The position numbers and the translations under genes were made by a program. Source: Odoribacter sp. AF15-53 (GTDB taxonomy: Bacteria > Bacteroidota > Bacteroidia > Bacteroidales > Marinifilaceae). From it: DNA of 64,000 bases. Below, piece after piece: positions 1-8,619 of the stretch (position 1 is the stretch's first letter; each line of letters starts with the position of its first letter). Under the pieces are notes generated by a model, which was not told the origin of the DNA, ran no database searches, and saw nothing but the letters and a program-made list of their open reading frames with translations. The stretch covers positions 248,001-312,000 of the forward strand of contig NZ_QUHC01000005.1 in the NCBI RefSeq assembly GCF_003479425.1, written 5' to 3'.

Positions 1-970
1 CGTCTATGTCGATATCTCCTAATATATCAACGATACGATCAACTAAAAAGTTCACTCCCGACCGTTCTTTCAGGTATTTTTTATAATCACCGCTTCGAAA
101 ACTGGCGTTTTGTATAATTTCAAAATCATTGTTCATCAATTCGGCTCTGGTCATTGAATCCTTCACGGCCGAGTAATTCGCGATTCCCACTTGAGCCAAA
201 CGGTGATAGCGGGCTGAAATCGGGAAAATATTCTTCACGAGTTGCTGCCATTCCCCGGAACCCGATGGGACGAAATTACCAAGATCATAACTTAATATCT
301 GTTTGATCTGAGCCGTCGAGGCGACACAATCCATCTTGTTAGGGGCAAAAATCATTCGCTCGTAAGGCAACAACGGCCGTTTCTTATCTTTGAACAACGT
401 TGCTTTGAGAAAATCAATTTCGTCACTGGTGAGATTTCCATGCTTGGAACCGTCATAAAGGAACACGACAACATCAGCCTCCCGCATAATCTCAGCCGTG
501 CGTTTCACGTCGTAGTCATTAATCCCGATACCGATCGTGTCAATTAGGCACACCCCGTGATCCGTCAAATCATGGGAACAATTGACGAATCCCGACATTA
601 AATTCTCGGCACTTTGCTCCCCCTGATAAATTTCTTTCAAACCATAAACATACTTGCGAAGAAAAGCGTCATATTCCATGTGTTGCCGTGTCCTGTCCTG
701 GCCTCCCATAACGATAACATCATAGCTAGCCCCGAGACACGAACGCCCGATATAAGTCGTGATTTTTGTGCTCGTAGACATGGATTCCGGGAGTAATTCC
801 CGACCCGAGAGTGCATTGACAAGCGTACTTTTCCCGGAATTCGAAGTCCCCGCCACTACCACCTTGTACAGTCCTAAATCAAGGGCCAACTTACGGCGGA
901 AAGATAAAGATTTACAAAGTAGCAGGTGCTTCTGAATCTCGGTTATTTCTTCTATATCAAGAGTTGCCAT
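1..970 (-). CDS. Dynamin-like GTPase, C-terminus cut by window edge
   Basis: Reading the minus strand from an ATG at 970 gives an open frame to the window edge, so only about 323 N-terminal residues are visible. Seen: a P-loop GTSNSGKST at about residues 41-49, a switch/G3 motif DTIGIG, and a G4 motif NKMD, in the order and spacing of a dynamin-superfamily GTPase domain. It starts 4 bases after the stop of the next dynamin-like gene, so the two are certainly co-transcribed and probably translationally linked. Bacterial dynamin-like proteins hydrolyse GTP and remodel membranes, often as hetero-oligomers of adjacent genes. The membrane-contacting part of this protein lies outside the window. 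Function in this organism is unknown. Confidence 0.85.
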   Translation of the reverse strand, partial: MATLDIEEITEIQKHLLLCKSLSFRRKLALDLGLYKVVVAGTSNSGKSTLVNALSGRELLPESMSTSTKITTYIGRSCLGASYDVIVMGGQDRTRQHMEYDAFLRKYVYGLKEIYQGEQSAENLMSGFVNCSHDLTDHGVCLIDTIGIGINDYDVKRTAEIMREADVVVFLYDGSKHGNLTSDEIDFLKATLFKDKKRPLLPYERMIFAPNKMDCVASTAQIKQILSYDLGNFVPSGSGEWQQLVKNIFPISARYHRLAQVGIANYSAVKDSMTRAELMNNDFEIIQNASFRSGDYKKYLKERSGVNFLVDRIVDILGDIDID

Positions 971-974
971 GGCA

Positions 975-3239
975 CTAATTTATCGTATCTATCCCGTTAG
1001 CGATCACGTCCGCGCGCAACCGATCAATTTCCTTGATCACGTGATCCAGGGGTTTATTCACCTTCTCCGTGGCAAAATCACGATAGAACTCTATACGCCC
1101 CTGATTCTCCTGCAGGTGATCGCGAAGAGCCTTAAGCTCGTGTTCGATATTGCTGAGATAAAGTTTGACCATATTATCACATTCGCGGGTGGCTTTCGAA
1201 AGAAGGCTATACAAATTCAGGGTAGCATCCTTGCCCAGAAAACCTTCCGAACGAACCAAACGTCCGGCAATATCCGAATTTATCTTGTTCCGCAACTCTG
1301 TACGAGCTGCTTCCTCCATCTTCTCGAACATCTTATCTACGTTACCGCCTCCGAAAAATATCTTCACGCTAGTCCACCACCCGCGTAACGATTTCCTGAC
1401 CGTCGAAGAGATCGACGTGTTGATGATCTCGTCAATCTGTTTCTGGATAATAATAATCAGAAGCACGCTCATCTCGTATAGGCTGTCGCTGATCTTTTTC
1501 TCGAAAATAGATTTGTTCACCACGGTAACCTTAAATTTGTTATCCGAATTGATAGTGCGAATCTCATCCAATACAGACGTGATATAATTATTCATGGATT
1601 GTGATAACTTATCCACGATCTGGCGATACGGGGTTTGCCGGGTTGTTTGTACGGGAGTGAATATATTTGCGCTAATCGTGTTACATATCAAATCGACAAT
1701 CTTGGGAACCGGTTTAAGCAGGGAAGGTAAAAAGTCATTTTCAATCTCGATGGAAGTCAGCTCCTTCAAAGACTTTGGCGTGTAATTACCATGAGGGACA
1801 TCTATTTTGATCCCGTCAATCATCTTGTTGATCCCCACGGTTGCGCTAATAAGCAATTGTTGGGAATGATGCTTGATATACGTATCGACTTCCGACGGGA
1901 AGTTGCGGGCGATCGTTTCGCTCTCCTGTTCGTAATTGCCGGAAAGGGTCTGGATCGTCTCTTTCGCTTTCTGGAATGCCGCTATCTTTGCCTCGATCGC
2001 CTCGGCATTTGATGCGAGGGCGTTGATCCTATTCTGAATCGCCAGCCGAATATTCATCGCCATCTCTTTCGTGCCGTTCAGGTGATTATCATAGATCGTA
2101 CCGTCAGCGAACATGTTGCCGATTACCTTGCCCAATATGGCGTTAAAATCCTCGTAATACCCCTTTTTAAGTAACATTTCCTTGGGCAGATAGGATTTTT
2201 CCTCTTCAAATTCTTCCTTCTCCTTCACGATCGTGCGAATGGTCTCCACCTTTTTTTCATCCGAAGTTTCCAACTCCTTTCGATTCAGGCCATTGATTTT
2301 AATGGCATCTTCCTTGTAGGGATACACGCCGCAAAATGCCAGACGATTATATAAAGCGGAGTAAGTCACGATCTGCGAACACAATCGTTCATAAAGTTCC
2401 TTGGGCACTTTACCGGAATAGGCTTTTTTCAACAGGGCCGCAATATTGTTCTTGCAATTCTCGATTGAACCATGCCGAGAGGGAGACAGGTCGATCTTGT
2501 TGATGACAAAAATAATATGCTCCGGCTTGATATTGGAAACCTTCGGGTTAAAAAGCGTGGAACCGAAAAAATCAATATCTTGATCCGTGAGATTCCCAAG
2601 GGAATCAACCAACACGAAAGCGAAATCGCAATTCTTCATGTTGTGTTGGGCCTTCTCGTCATCCACGCTTGAAGCCCCGTTCCCCAATGTATCGACAAGC
2701 ACGAGGGCGTAATCTTTACAGGCACCCTCCACCTCGTGAAGCGAAATATAAGCCTCGTTCAGTTCCATACTTTTAAAGCGATCGGGTTTCACGAGACGAT
2801 CACGATCGGCCAAATCTTTCTCCGTGTAACAATAATAACAGCGAAAATCATCAATCGTCTCCCGTTTGGATTTCAAACTACCTTTCCGGCGTCCTTCCTT
2901 GTCAATATCAAAATAGTTCACCGTAACCCCCTCGTTCGCGTAATCCTCCGTGCGTCCGATCCAGGTAGGCATGAGCGTCGAGGTATGAATTACCTCCGGG
3001 ACAATAATCTTACGTGCCAAATTGTTGATCAGCGCGCTCTTACCCGAATTTGATGCTCCCAAGAACAGCACCCGTACAAGTCCCATGTTATTACGTACGG
3101 ATTCTTTCGCTATAGCTTCGGCGTATTCGATCGTAGCCGCGGACTGCAACGCGGGTGCTTCATGACCGATATTAAGTAATACATCTTGAAGAGACTTGTT
3201 GCAAACGTTAACCGTCTCGTTAAATTCTTTTACGTTCAT
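975..3239 (-). CDS. Dynamin-like GTPase, 754 aa
   Basis: Full-length dynamin-like protein. The P-loop GASNSGKS sits at residues 61-68, G3 DTLGNG at about 183 and G4 NKID at about 247. After the GTPase domain comes a long helical region, with a strongly hydrophobic stretch (VLLIIIIQ, around residue 550) that could be a membrane-inserting paddle, then a C-terminal helical part. No signal peptide, so it should act on the inner face of the membrane. It lies between a degenerate dynamin relative upstream and another intact one downstream, an arrangement resembling paired bacterial dynamins that form mixed assemblies. The partnership is inferred from gene order only. Confidence 0.85.
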   Translation of the reverse strand: MNVKEFNETVNVCNKSLQDVLLNIGHEAPALQSAATIEYAEAIAKESVRNNMGLVRVLFLGASNSGKSALINNLARKIIVPEVIHTSTLMPTWIGRTEDYANEGVTVNYFDIDKEGRRKGSLKSKRETIDDFRCYYCYTEKDLADRDRLVKPDRFKSMELNEAYISLHEVEGACKDYALVLVDTLGNGASSVDDEKAQHNMKNCDFAFVLVDSLGNLTDQDIDFFGSTLFNPKVSNIKPEHIIFVINKIDLSPSRHGSIENCKNNIAALLKKAYSGKVPKELYERLCSQIVTYSALYNRLAFCGVYPYKEDAIKINGLNRKELETSDEKKVETIRTIVKEKEEFEEEKSYLPKEMLLKKGYYEDFNAILGKVIGNMFADGTIYDNHLNGTKEMAMNIRLAIQNRINALASNAEAIEAKIAAFQKAKETIQTLSGNYEQESETIARNFPSEVDTYIKHHSQQLLISATVGINKMIDGIKIDVPHGNYTPKSLKELTSIEIENDFLPSLLKPVPKIVDLICNTISANIFTPVQTTRQTPYRQIVDKLSQSMNNYITSVLDEIRTINSDNKFKVTVVNKSIFEKKISDSLYEMSVLLIIIIQKQIDEIINTSISSTVRKSLRGWWTSVKIFFGGGNVDKMFEKMEEAARTELRNKINSDIAGRLVRSEGFLGKDATLNLYSLLSKATRECDNMVKLYLSNIEHELKALRDHLQENQGRIEFYRDFATEKVNKPLDHVIKEIDRLRADVIANGIDTIN

Positions 3240-3285
3240 ACAATCTTAAAGATTATTTTTGTATAACCAACTGTTTTTATAACAC

Positions 3286-4731
3286 TCAAATCATCTTATT
3301 TAGCAAATTCTTCAACTCCGCCTGACGAGCCAGAAGGTTTGTCCTTTCCCCCTCGTATTGTTGTCCGAGCTCGTCGATATTTTTCAGGAACATCTCCTTG
3401 ATCTCGTGAATAGAATTTTTGAAATTTCTCTCCAGCAAGGGCATCAGCGTCTCTTTGAGTTGCGTTTTGATGTGTTCAAGCCCTTCTTGAAACTGCTGGG
3501 TCAATGCCTCCGAGTAAAGTTGCACGAGTTCCGTGTTACTGCGTTTAATCTTCAGCAAGCCGCCAAAAAGCTTCATGAGAATATTCGTCACGACCTCTCC
3601 CAGCAAATATCCCCAGAATCCGCCATGAAAACTGGCCACGAACACGAGTACGTTACGAATCACGCCTTCAACCGCGTTCTTGATCGAATTGTTATACAAA
3701 TCGACCGTGTCGAAACTGATCGGTTGATTTCCCGCACGAACCCCGTCCGCTTCCAGATGCAAAACATCCATCTCTTTCCCGAAATAGCTTTTGTACTTCG
3801 CTGTCAACGAAGCCAATTTGTATTCCATGTCATCACGCACCACGTCCATCGTCTTCCTGATCTCGTTGCATAAGAACTCTCCCCACAGGTAGTTGAGATA
3901 AGGGCTGAAATAAAATTGTATTTTCTGAACATCTATCGCATGCAATTCCTTGTCAATCAGTAAGCGAGCTTCCCGGGCGAACTTCGTGATATCCTCGTCA
4001 AAATGAGTCGAGCAGTAATTCTGAATCTTCACCCATAACGTCAGGTCAAGCTGTTTTGCGTACACCTCGAACGATTCCCGCCGTTCTTTGAAACGAGCGA
4101 TAGCCTGTTCGAGAGTTTCCAGCTTGCCCTCCACCCGGGCTAACTGTTCTTCCAAAGAAGCCTGCACGAAAACGTCTATATCACGTGCTTTCTCGCGAGC
4201 CACATCATCCAGGTTAACCGGATTTGATATGAAATGCTGCACGAGCCACACCCCGGTATTCCCTTTGCCTTCCACGTGTACGGGAGCCGTGATCCCTTTT
4301 ACCTCCAACACCTTTTCCACGGTGGCTACCGCCTCTGTCACGGAAGGGAGCAAGTGAGCGTGAAGAAGCACGATCGCCAGCCCGGCCCGGAGCGCATCGT
4401 GAGCTGCGATGTAATCAAGTAAGGCTACATCTGAACCTTTCAGAAGGTGTTGTGCATCCATCACGAGTACATTACGTGCCGCCCGGTTTACAGGTGCATT
4501 TCGGGAAATATCCTCGTCGTTGCCGATAGAAGAAAATTCAAACGTGTAATCTTCAAACATCCCGGAATGAAGCATCCCCGAGAACAGCGAGCAGACCTCG
4601 GCTTCAATATCCCGACTACACGCAATACATACTTGTTTCTCGGAAGAGGGAATGAGATCAACCATCTCCTGCACTTTCGAACCGATCTCTCCGGGTAGAT
4701 CCGGAATCAATATATCATTTTTGTCACTCAT
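3286..4731 (-). CDS. Dynamin-related protein lacking recognisable GTPase motifs
   Basis: A 481-residue protein that I read as a degenerate dynamin relative. Where its neighbours have a P-loop, the corresponding N-terminal strand reads VCIACSRDIEAEV with no GxxxxGKS. The segment placed like G3 reads LVMDAQHLL, and the one placed like NKxD reads LLHAHLL. Downstream are long amphipathic helices (about residues 190-300), a hydrophobic, glycine-containing segment (about 365-395, VLVFVASFHGGFWGYLLG) suited to membrane insertion, and a final coiled coil. The gene starts 15 bases after the M48 peptidase gene stops. The structural kinship is inferred from layout and local similarity; a plain coiled-coil membrane protein is the alternative. 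Confidence 0.6.
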   Translation of the reverse strand: MSDKNDILIPDLPGEIGSKVQEMVDLIPSSEKQVCIACSRDIEAEVCSLFSGMLHSGMFEDYTFEFSSIGNDEDISRNAPVNRAARNVLVMDAQHLLKGSDVALLDYIAAHDALRAGLAIVLLHAHLLPSVTEAVATVEKVLEVKGITAPVHVEGKGNTGVWLVQHFISNPVNLDDVAREKARDIDVFVQASLEEQLARVEGKLETLEQAIARFKERRESFEVYAKQLDLTLWVKIQNYCSTHFDEDITKFAREARLLIDKELHAIDVQKIQFYFSPYLNYLWGEFLCNEIRKTMDVVRDDMEYKLASLTAKYKSYFGKEMDVLHLEADGVRAGNQPISFDTVDLYNNSIKNAVEGVIRNVLVFVASFHGGFWGYLLGEVVTNILMKLFGGLLKIKRSNTELVQLYSEALTQQFQEGLEHIKTQLKETLMPLLERNFKNSIHEIKEMFLKNIDELGQQYEGERTNLLARQAELKNLLNKMI

Positions 4732-4746
4732 AACGGGTTTATAGGT

Positions 4747-5676
4747 TTAGATGATTTTCATGATTTCTGCTTGCAAATCACGGGCTGACAAAAGATAAGC
4801 ACTCTTGTCAACGGTCGTGTGATCGATCAATTCGATACAACGGGCATAGAGAAGCGATTTCCCGAAAAGTTCGATCGCCTGTGCGCGGGTCTTTCCGTTA
4901 GGATGACTTGCTTCCGAATGATCATAATCCCAAAGAGCCTCGTTCAGGTTATTCATTTTCTTGATCATGGATTGAGCTGCTGCGGCGTCGCGACAAGCGA
5001 TCACCGCCGCCCGGTCTGCCGTGATCTCCTGCAACCGGGAATATTGATTATTCTGTTGCAATTGCTTGATCCGGGCAATCACCTGCGGGTTGGTTATCGT
5101 TGACAAATCTGTTGCCATGATACTGCCTTTAATCGGGTGATTCGCCAATGCGTGCCCGATTTCGTGCCCGATCAGGGCCATGATCTCCAAGTCCGTGTAT
5201 TCCGTCTTTGCCATCAATTCTTCGGAAATAAAGACATACAACATCTCCTTCGACCCGCAGGTAAAAGCGTTGTTGCTTTGGAAAAGCTCTTGTCCTTTCA
5301 GACTCGTTTCCTCCAAAGCCCGTTCCATCCGGTATATATCCTCGTCCGAATACACGTATACCAACGGCATCGGGATGCCCAGATTTTTACACAGCGTTGT
5401 GATAATATCAAAAAGACGAGAATTATTGTTCACGTTAACAGGTTGTCTGTCAAGCACGCTCCGGAGAACTTGAATACGCAGCATATTACTCTCGTTGAAC
5501 GTGTACTTGATAAATCCCGGTGCCACCTCGTTAAACTTGGCGATACTGTCCAGAAACTCCTTCTCCTGTTCGGTCACGTACAACGGGGGTTCGATAAATT
5601 TCTTGAACCCTTGGACCTCTTTCTCCATGTATTCGGAAAGGGAAAGATACGTGTTGTCAAATATTTGCATGCTCAT
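4747..5676 (-). CDS. M48-type zinc metallopeptidase, cytosolic
   Basis: A 309-residue protein with the zinc-binding motif HEIGH at residues 171-175 and a downstream ExxxD (EITAD, 217-221) supplying the third ligand, as in M48 (HtpX/Ste24/Oma1-like) peptidases. Unlike HtpX it has no evident membrane spans or signal peptide, so it is probably a soluble cytoplasmic enzyme. Its start overlaps the end of the upstream two-TM protein gene by 20 bases, implying coupled translation. Within this operon it could process the membrane or dynamin-like partners, but no substrate is visible. Confidence 0.85.
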   Translation of the reverse strand: MSMQIFDNTYLSLSEYMEKEVQGFKKFIEPPLYVTEQEKEFLDSIAKFNEVAPGFIKYTFNESNMLRIQVLRSVLDRQPVNVNNNSRLFDIITTLCKNLGIPMPLVYVYSDEDIYRMERALEETSLKGQELFQSNNAFTCGSKEMLYVFISEELMAKTEYTDLEIMALIGHEIGHALANHPIKGSIMATDLSTITNPQVIARIKQLQQNNQYSRLQEITADRAAVIACRDAAAAQSMIKKMNNLNEALWDYDHSEASHPNGKTRAQAIELFGKSLLYARCIELIDHTTVDKSAYLLSARDLQAEIMKII

Positions 5677-6166
5677 GTATGAGGGTGTTTACTTGATTCT
5701 TTATTCGGTTTAATTCTCCGGTCAGGCTTGCCAGATCACAATACTTTCGGGAGTTACCGTTTTTGACCGTCCCGCCTATCGTGAGACCGATCCCGATTAA
5801 CGTCAGGCCGAGCGGGACAACGTTTTTTATATCCGGGATCGCGTAAGATAGAAGTCCCAGAATGAGAATCACGATTCCGGTTGCGAGTAATCCGATAGAC
5901 CGTTTCCCCCGGGAGGCGGGAGAAAAATGGTCCATCTCTTTCCTGATCGCTTGTTGAACGGCAGGTTTTTCTCTGTAATAATCACATACCCACTTGTTGT
6001 ATTTGTTGGGAAACGTGAAATTGAACCATAGTTTATCAATAATCTCGATTTTATAGTAGTTCTCAATTTGTTGCACGTTCACTTTGCCTGAACTGTTTTT
6101 AATTCTTTTGGCCTCGAAATCTACCATGATCGAGACTTCGTCCCACAACTGATTGAATTCATTCAT
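5657..6166 (-). CDS. Two-TM membrane protein of unknown function
   Basis: A 169-residue protein with a charged N-terminal half (about residues 1-88) and two adjacent hydrophobic segments (about 91-108 and 114-132) separated by a short loop containing PDIKN, then a C-terminal helix. The hairpin topology puts both ends on the same side, presumably the cytoplasm. I do not recognise a family. It overlaps the M48 peptidase start by 20 bases and follows the lysine-tailed small gene by 12 bases, so it belongs to the same operon and may be the membrane anchor of the system. Confidence 0.7.
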   Translation of the reverse strand: MNEFNQLWDEVSIMVDFEAKRIKNSSGKVNVQQIENYYKIEIIDKLWFNFTFPNKYNKWVCDYYREKPAVQQAIRKEMDHFSPASRGKRSIGLLATGIVILILGLLSYAIPDIKNVVPLGLTLIGIGLTIGGTVKNGNSRKYCDLASLTGELNRIKNQVNTLIHEHANI

Positions 6167-6178
6167 GATCGGTAATAT

Positions 6179-6514
6179 TTATTTTTTTTTCTTCTTTTTT
6201 GATGGGATTGGGGGCAGGGCTGCGGCTACTCCGATGTTACCCGGTTTAAAATCAACGTTAACGACTTTACCCTTTTCTCGTTTCTCTATAAAACGTTTGA
6301 TCTCGTCTTCATACTTCGCGAACATATTGTTGAAGAAACGGATGTCTTGCTTGTCGTTTTCCGGGGTTTCCGATGTCAGTAGTTCTCCCACCTCTTCGTT
6401 AGCGACGGCCGCGCTTAATCCGGCAAGCGATTCTTCCGCTGAGGCACTGCCGTCAAGAATTTTCTCTATCTGGTCAAGAGTGATTTTCTTCGTTTGTTTC
6501 GATCTTTCAGGCAT
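6179..6514 (-). CDS. Small acidic/helical protein with lysine tail
   Basis: A 111-residue protein of unknown function. The first 95 residues are mostly charged helix; the end is IPSKKKKKK, encoded by runs of A (nine consecutive T on the plus strand at about 6182-6190, a likely slippage site). It overlaps the upstream sigma-like gene by 8 bases, which supports expression as second gene of the operon. A small protein next to a sigma factor could be its regulator (anti-sigma), but no known anti-sigma motif is visible. The polybasic tail could bind acidic lipid headgroups or nucleic acid; that too is conjecture. Confidence 0.65.
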   Translation of the reverse strand: MPERSKQTKKITLDQIEKILDGSASAEESLAGLSAAVANEEVGELLTSETPENDKQDIRFFNNMFAKYEDEIKRFIEKREKGKVVNVDFKPGNIGVAAALPPIPSKKKKKK

Positions 6515-7541
6515 AGTATTTATTTTTATTGTTTTGAATCTCCGTCAGCAATCGCTTGTAAGCGATGTTCAGGTAATTATACACTTTACCGGGTGTAACT
6601 CCCATTTCCTCGGCCGTTTCCTCGGTCGATTTCCCTTCCAAAAGCCGGAGTTCGATGACCCGTCGATAGGTTTCCGTTTTCCATTTTGAAATCGTATTTC
6701 TTACAATATCTTTCATTTGCTCTGTCGTTAAATTATAACTCCATTCGGGCTCTTCAAGCAACCCGTGGTGATGGTTTAAATTTACCGCGGATAACGGGAC
6801 CGTTGCTACTCCCCCGTTGACTTGCTCGAAAAAGATAGCGCTCAGAAATTCGTCTTGGGCGGCCATCCTTCCGGCCCGTTCGATCGCCAAGCGGTGGAGG
6901 CGTTCGAGGCTCTTGTTATCCTTCAGCTTCATTTTTATAAGAGTCTCCTCGTCGGGAATTCTCTGAACGTATTTCAAAAAAAGTAGATTTTTTTCTTTTT
7001 CCTCGCTGATCCGGTTGATGAGATTGACCACGTCATACTCCGTGGCATAAGGTGATTCGATGTTGAATTGTTCTTTTGGGGAAGTTGGATGATTCAAGTG
7101 ATTTTGCTTGTAAAATCTCTTGAAGAAATTGGAGGCGATCGAACGTAACCAGATGACCAGGCTGCATTCCCCCCTGAAATCCGAGAGGGCCTTCCAGTCA
7201 TTTTCTTTCAGGTGAAGGTAAAGTTCATCCATCAGTTCCCTGAACGTCAATTCTCCTCGGTAATCTTTCTTGTAGGCTTTCAATATTGATGGTCCGAGGA
7301 AATCCGCTCCCTCGAAAATGTCCATGATGAAATCCATGTCATCCTGACGGAACTTGTAAAGCATGAATTGATAGAAATCTTCTTCCGGGATGCCCGCGTA
7401 TTTCTTTCCGATCTTCCTGAGGCGGATATCGGGTTTAAGGTTGCGGGATATATCCCGATTATTCTCTTGATGCTCTTCCTCTTCCGGTTCGGAGAGGTAT
7501 TCTTCCTCTTCCGGGTTACTGTATTTATTCCCTGTTTTCAT
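6507..7541 (-). CDS. Sigma-70-family-like regulator, first gene of dynamin operon
   Basis: A 344-residue protein. A region around residues 115-165 (FRGECSLVIWLRSIASNFF) resembles sigma region 2, and a C-terminal helix-turn-helix (about 305-335, VIELRLLEGKSTEETAEEMG then VTPGKVYNYL) resembles sigma region 4. It is longer than an ordinary ECF sigma factor and has an acidic N-terminal extension rich in EEEE. An in-frame GTG at 7559 would lengthen it by six codons, but that start is almost on the predicted transcription start, so I prefer the ATG at 7541. Being first in the operon it probably controls the genes behind it. Confidence 0.75.
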   Translation of the reverse strand: MKTGNKYSNPEEEEYLSEPEEEEHQENNRDISRNLKPDIRLRKIGKKYAGIPEEDFYQFMLYKFRQDDMDFIMDIFEGADFLGPSILKAYKKDYRGELTFRELMDELYLHLKENDWKALSDFRGECSLVIWLRSIASNFFKRFYKQNHLNHPTSPKEQFNIESPYATEYDVVNLINRISEEKEKNLLFLKYVQRIPDEETLIKMKLKDNKSLERLHRLAIERAGRMAAQDEFLSAIFFEQVNGGVATVPLSAVNLNHHHGLLEEPEWSYNLTTEQMKDIVRNTISKWKTETYRRVIELRLLEGKSTEETAEEMGVTPGKVYNYLNIAYKRLLTEIQNNKNKYYA

Positions 7542-7566
7542 ATCATTCGTTTCACACACATCCGTA

Positions 7567-7574
7567 CAAAAATA
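7567..7574 (-). promoter_or_regulatory. -7 promoter element of the sigma/dynamin operon
   Basis: The minus strand reads TATTTTTG, a match to the Bacteroidota -7 consensus TAnnTTTG, 25 bases upstream of the preferred ATG at 7541. A clear -33 TTTG at 19-21 bases spacing is not present, which could mean a weak or alternative-sigma promoter. Confidence 0.45.
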
Positions 7575-7787
7575 TGTTGTATCTATGCAAAGCTATTTGA
7601 AAAATAGGAAATAAAGAAGTGAAATTTTAAATATTTGTATGCTTGTTGTTCAGAGGTTTCTTCGTCAAGAAGGTTGTCCGCAGGGTTCCCGTAAGCATAT
7701 CGAGTCGGAAGCTTCTTTCCCGGAAGCACTCGTGGCGAAGATGTAGAGAGCCGTTGGTGTTTTTGAGATATTTTTTTGAATTATTTA

Positions 7788-8597
7788 TTATTTCATTTTT
7801 TCTCTTGTTTTCTCGGCTTGTGCAGGGGTCAGGGTGAGGTTCGGTAGTATTTTGGATATACCGGCGGTTTCCATTTTTATGATTTCCGGGTCACCCGTGT
7901 AGGCGATGGAAGATACCCCGTAGGCTTCCGCGCTTAGTTTCTTGACAACGTGGATGTCGGCCTTGGATGCTCCCGTTACTTTGATTTCGGCTATGTTTAT
8001 CAAGAATTTATCGAGGTAAGCGTGTGAAGCGCCGACAACTTTGATTTTTCCTTGCTCGCTTTCTCCGGATAAGGTCAATTGGCTGGCTCCTAGAATTTCG
8101 CAAATTAATTCTTGGGAGGTTAACTGGCCGGATAGTTTCGAGGCTCCGGTCAGGGTTATTTTTGCTTCCTGTTTCACGTGGATGGGATTGTTTAACGTCA
8201 CGGATGAGGCCCCGATGATTTCCGCCTTGAAGTTGTCCGTGGTAATTTCTTTGGAGAAATCAAGAGAACAGGCCCCGCTCAGTTCGATTTTCTCCAACGA
8301 GGAAACGGTGATTTCGGCCTTGCATTTGTCGTTCTTCTTCCACTTGCCTTTTCCTTCCATGCTGAGTAGTAGTTCCCCGTTTTTCAGGGTCAGGATTAAT
8401 TTTTGCGCCAGTCGTGCCGGGATGCTGACCGATATCCCCGTGGATTCCCCTTGTCGGGCCGTGACTTCGAATGCCCCGATCACTTTTATGGCGGTGATTT
8501 TTTCGCCTTGGAAGCGGGATATGGAGACTTGTTCCTGCGCGAAAGCCCCGGTAATTGCTAAACAGAGGATGGAGAGAAGCGATATGATTTTTTTCAT
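7788..8597 (-). CDS. Secreted DUF2807 (GIN-domain) protein
   Basis: A 269-residue protein with a signal peptide (MKKIISLLSILCLAITGAFA). The rest is a DUF2807 (putative autotransporter adhesin, head GIN) beta-solenoid, seen as repeated strands ending in GAS, such as IIGASSVTL, LTGASKLSG, ILGASQLTL and VVGASHAYL. The family is common and exported in Bacteroidota; its role is not established, and adhesion is only the family label. The neighbour immediately upstream is a paralogue with the same layout, 22 bases away, so the two form an operon from a tandem duplication. Confidence 0.85.
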   Translation of the reverse strand: MKKIISLLSILCLAITGAFAQEQVSISRFQGEKITAIKVIGAFEVTARQGESTGISVSIPARLAQKLILTLKNGELLLSMEGKGKWKKNDKCKAEITVSSLEKIELSGACSLDFSKEITTDNFKAEIIGASSVTLNNPIHVKQEAKITLTGASKLSGQLTSQELICEILGASQLTLSGESEQGKIKVVGASHAYLDKFLINIAEIKVTGASKADIHVVKKLSAEAYGVSSIAYTGDPEIIKMETAGISKILPNLTLTPAQAEKTREKMK

Positions 8598-8619
8598 GAC
8601 ACGGAGATTTTACTTGTGG

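Noticed and set aside
7542..7787. Possible small RNA or gene in the gap before the sigma operon
   Set aside because: No stable hairpin with T-run and no open frame of note; only the -7 element can be supported.
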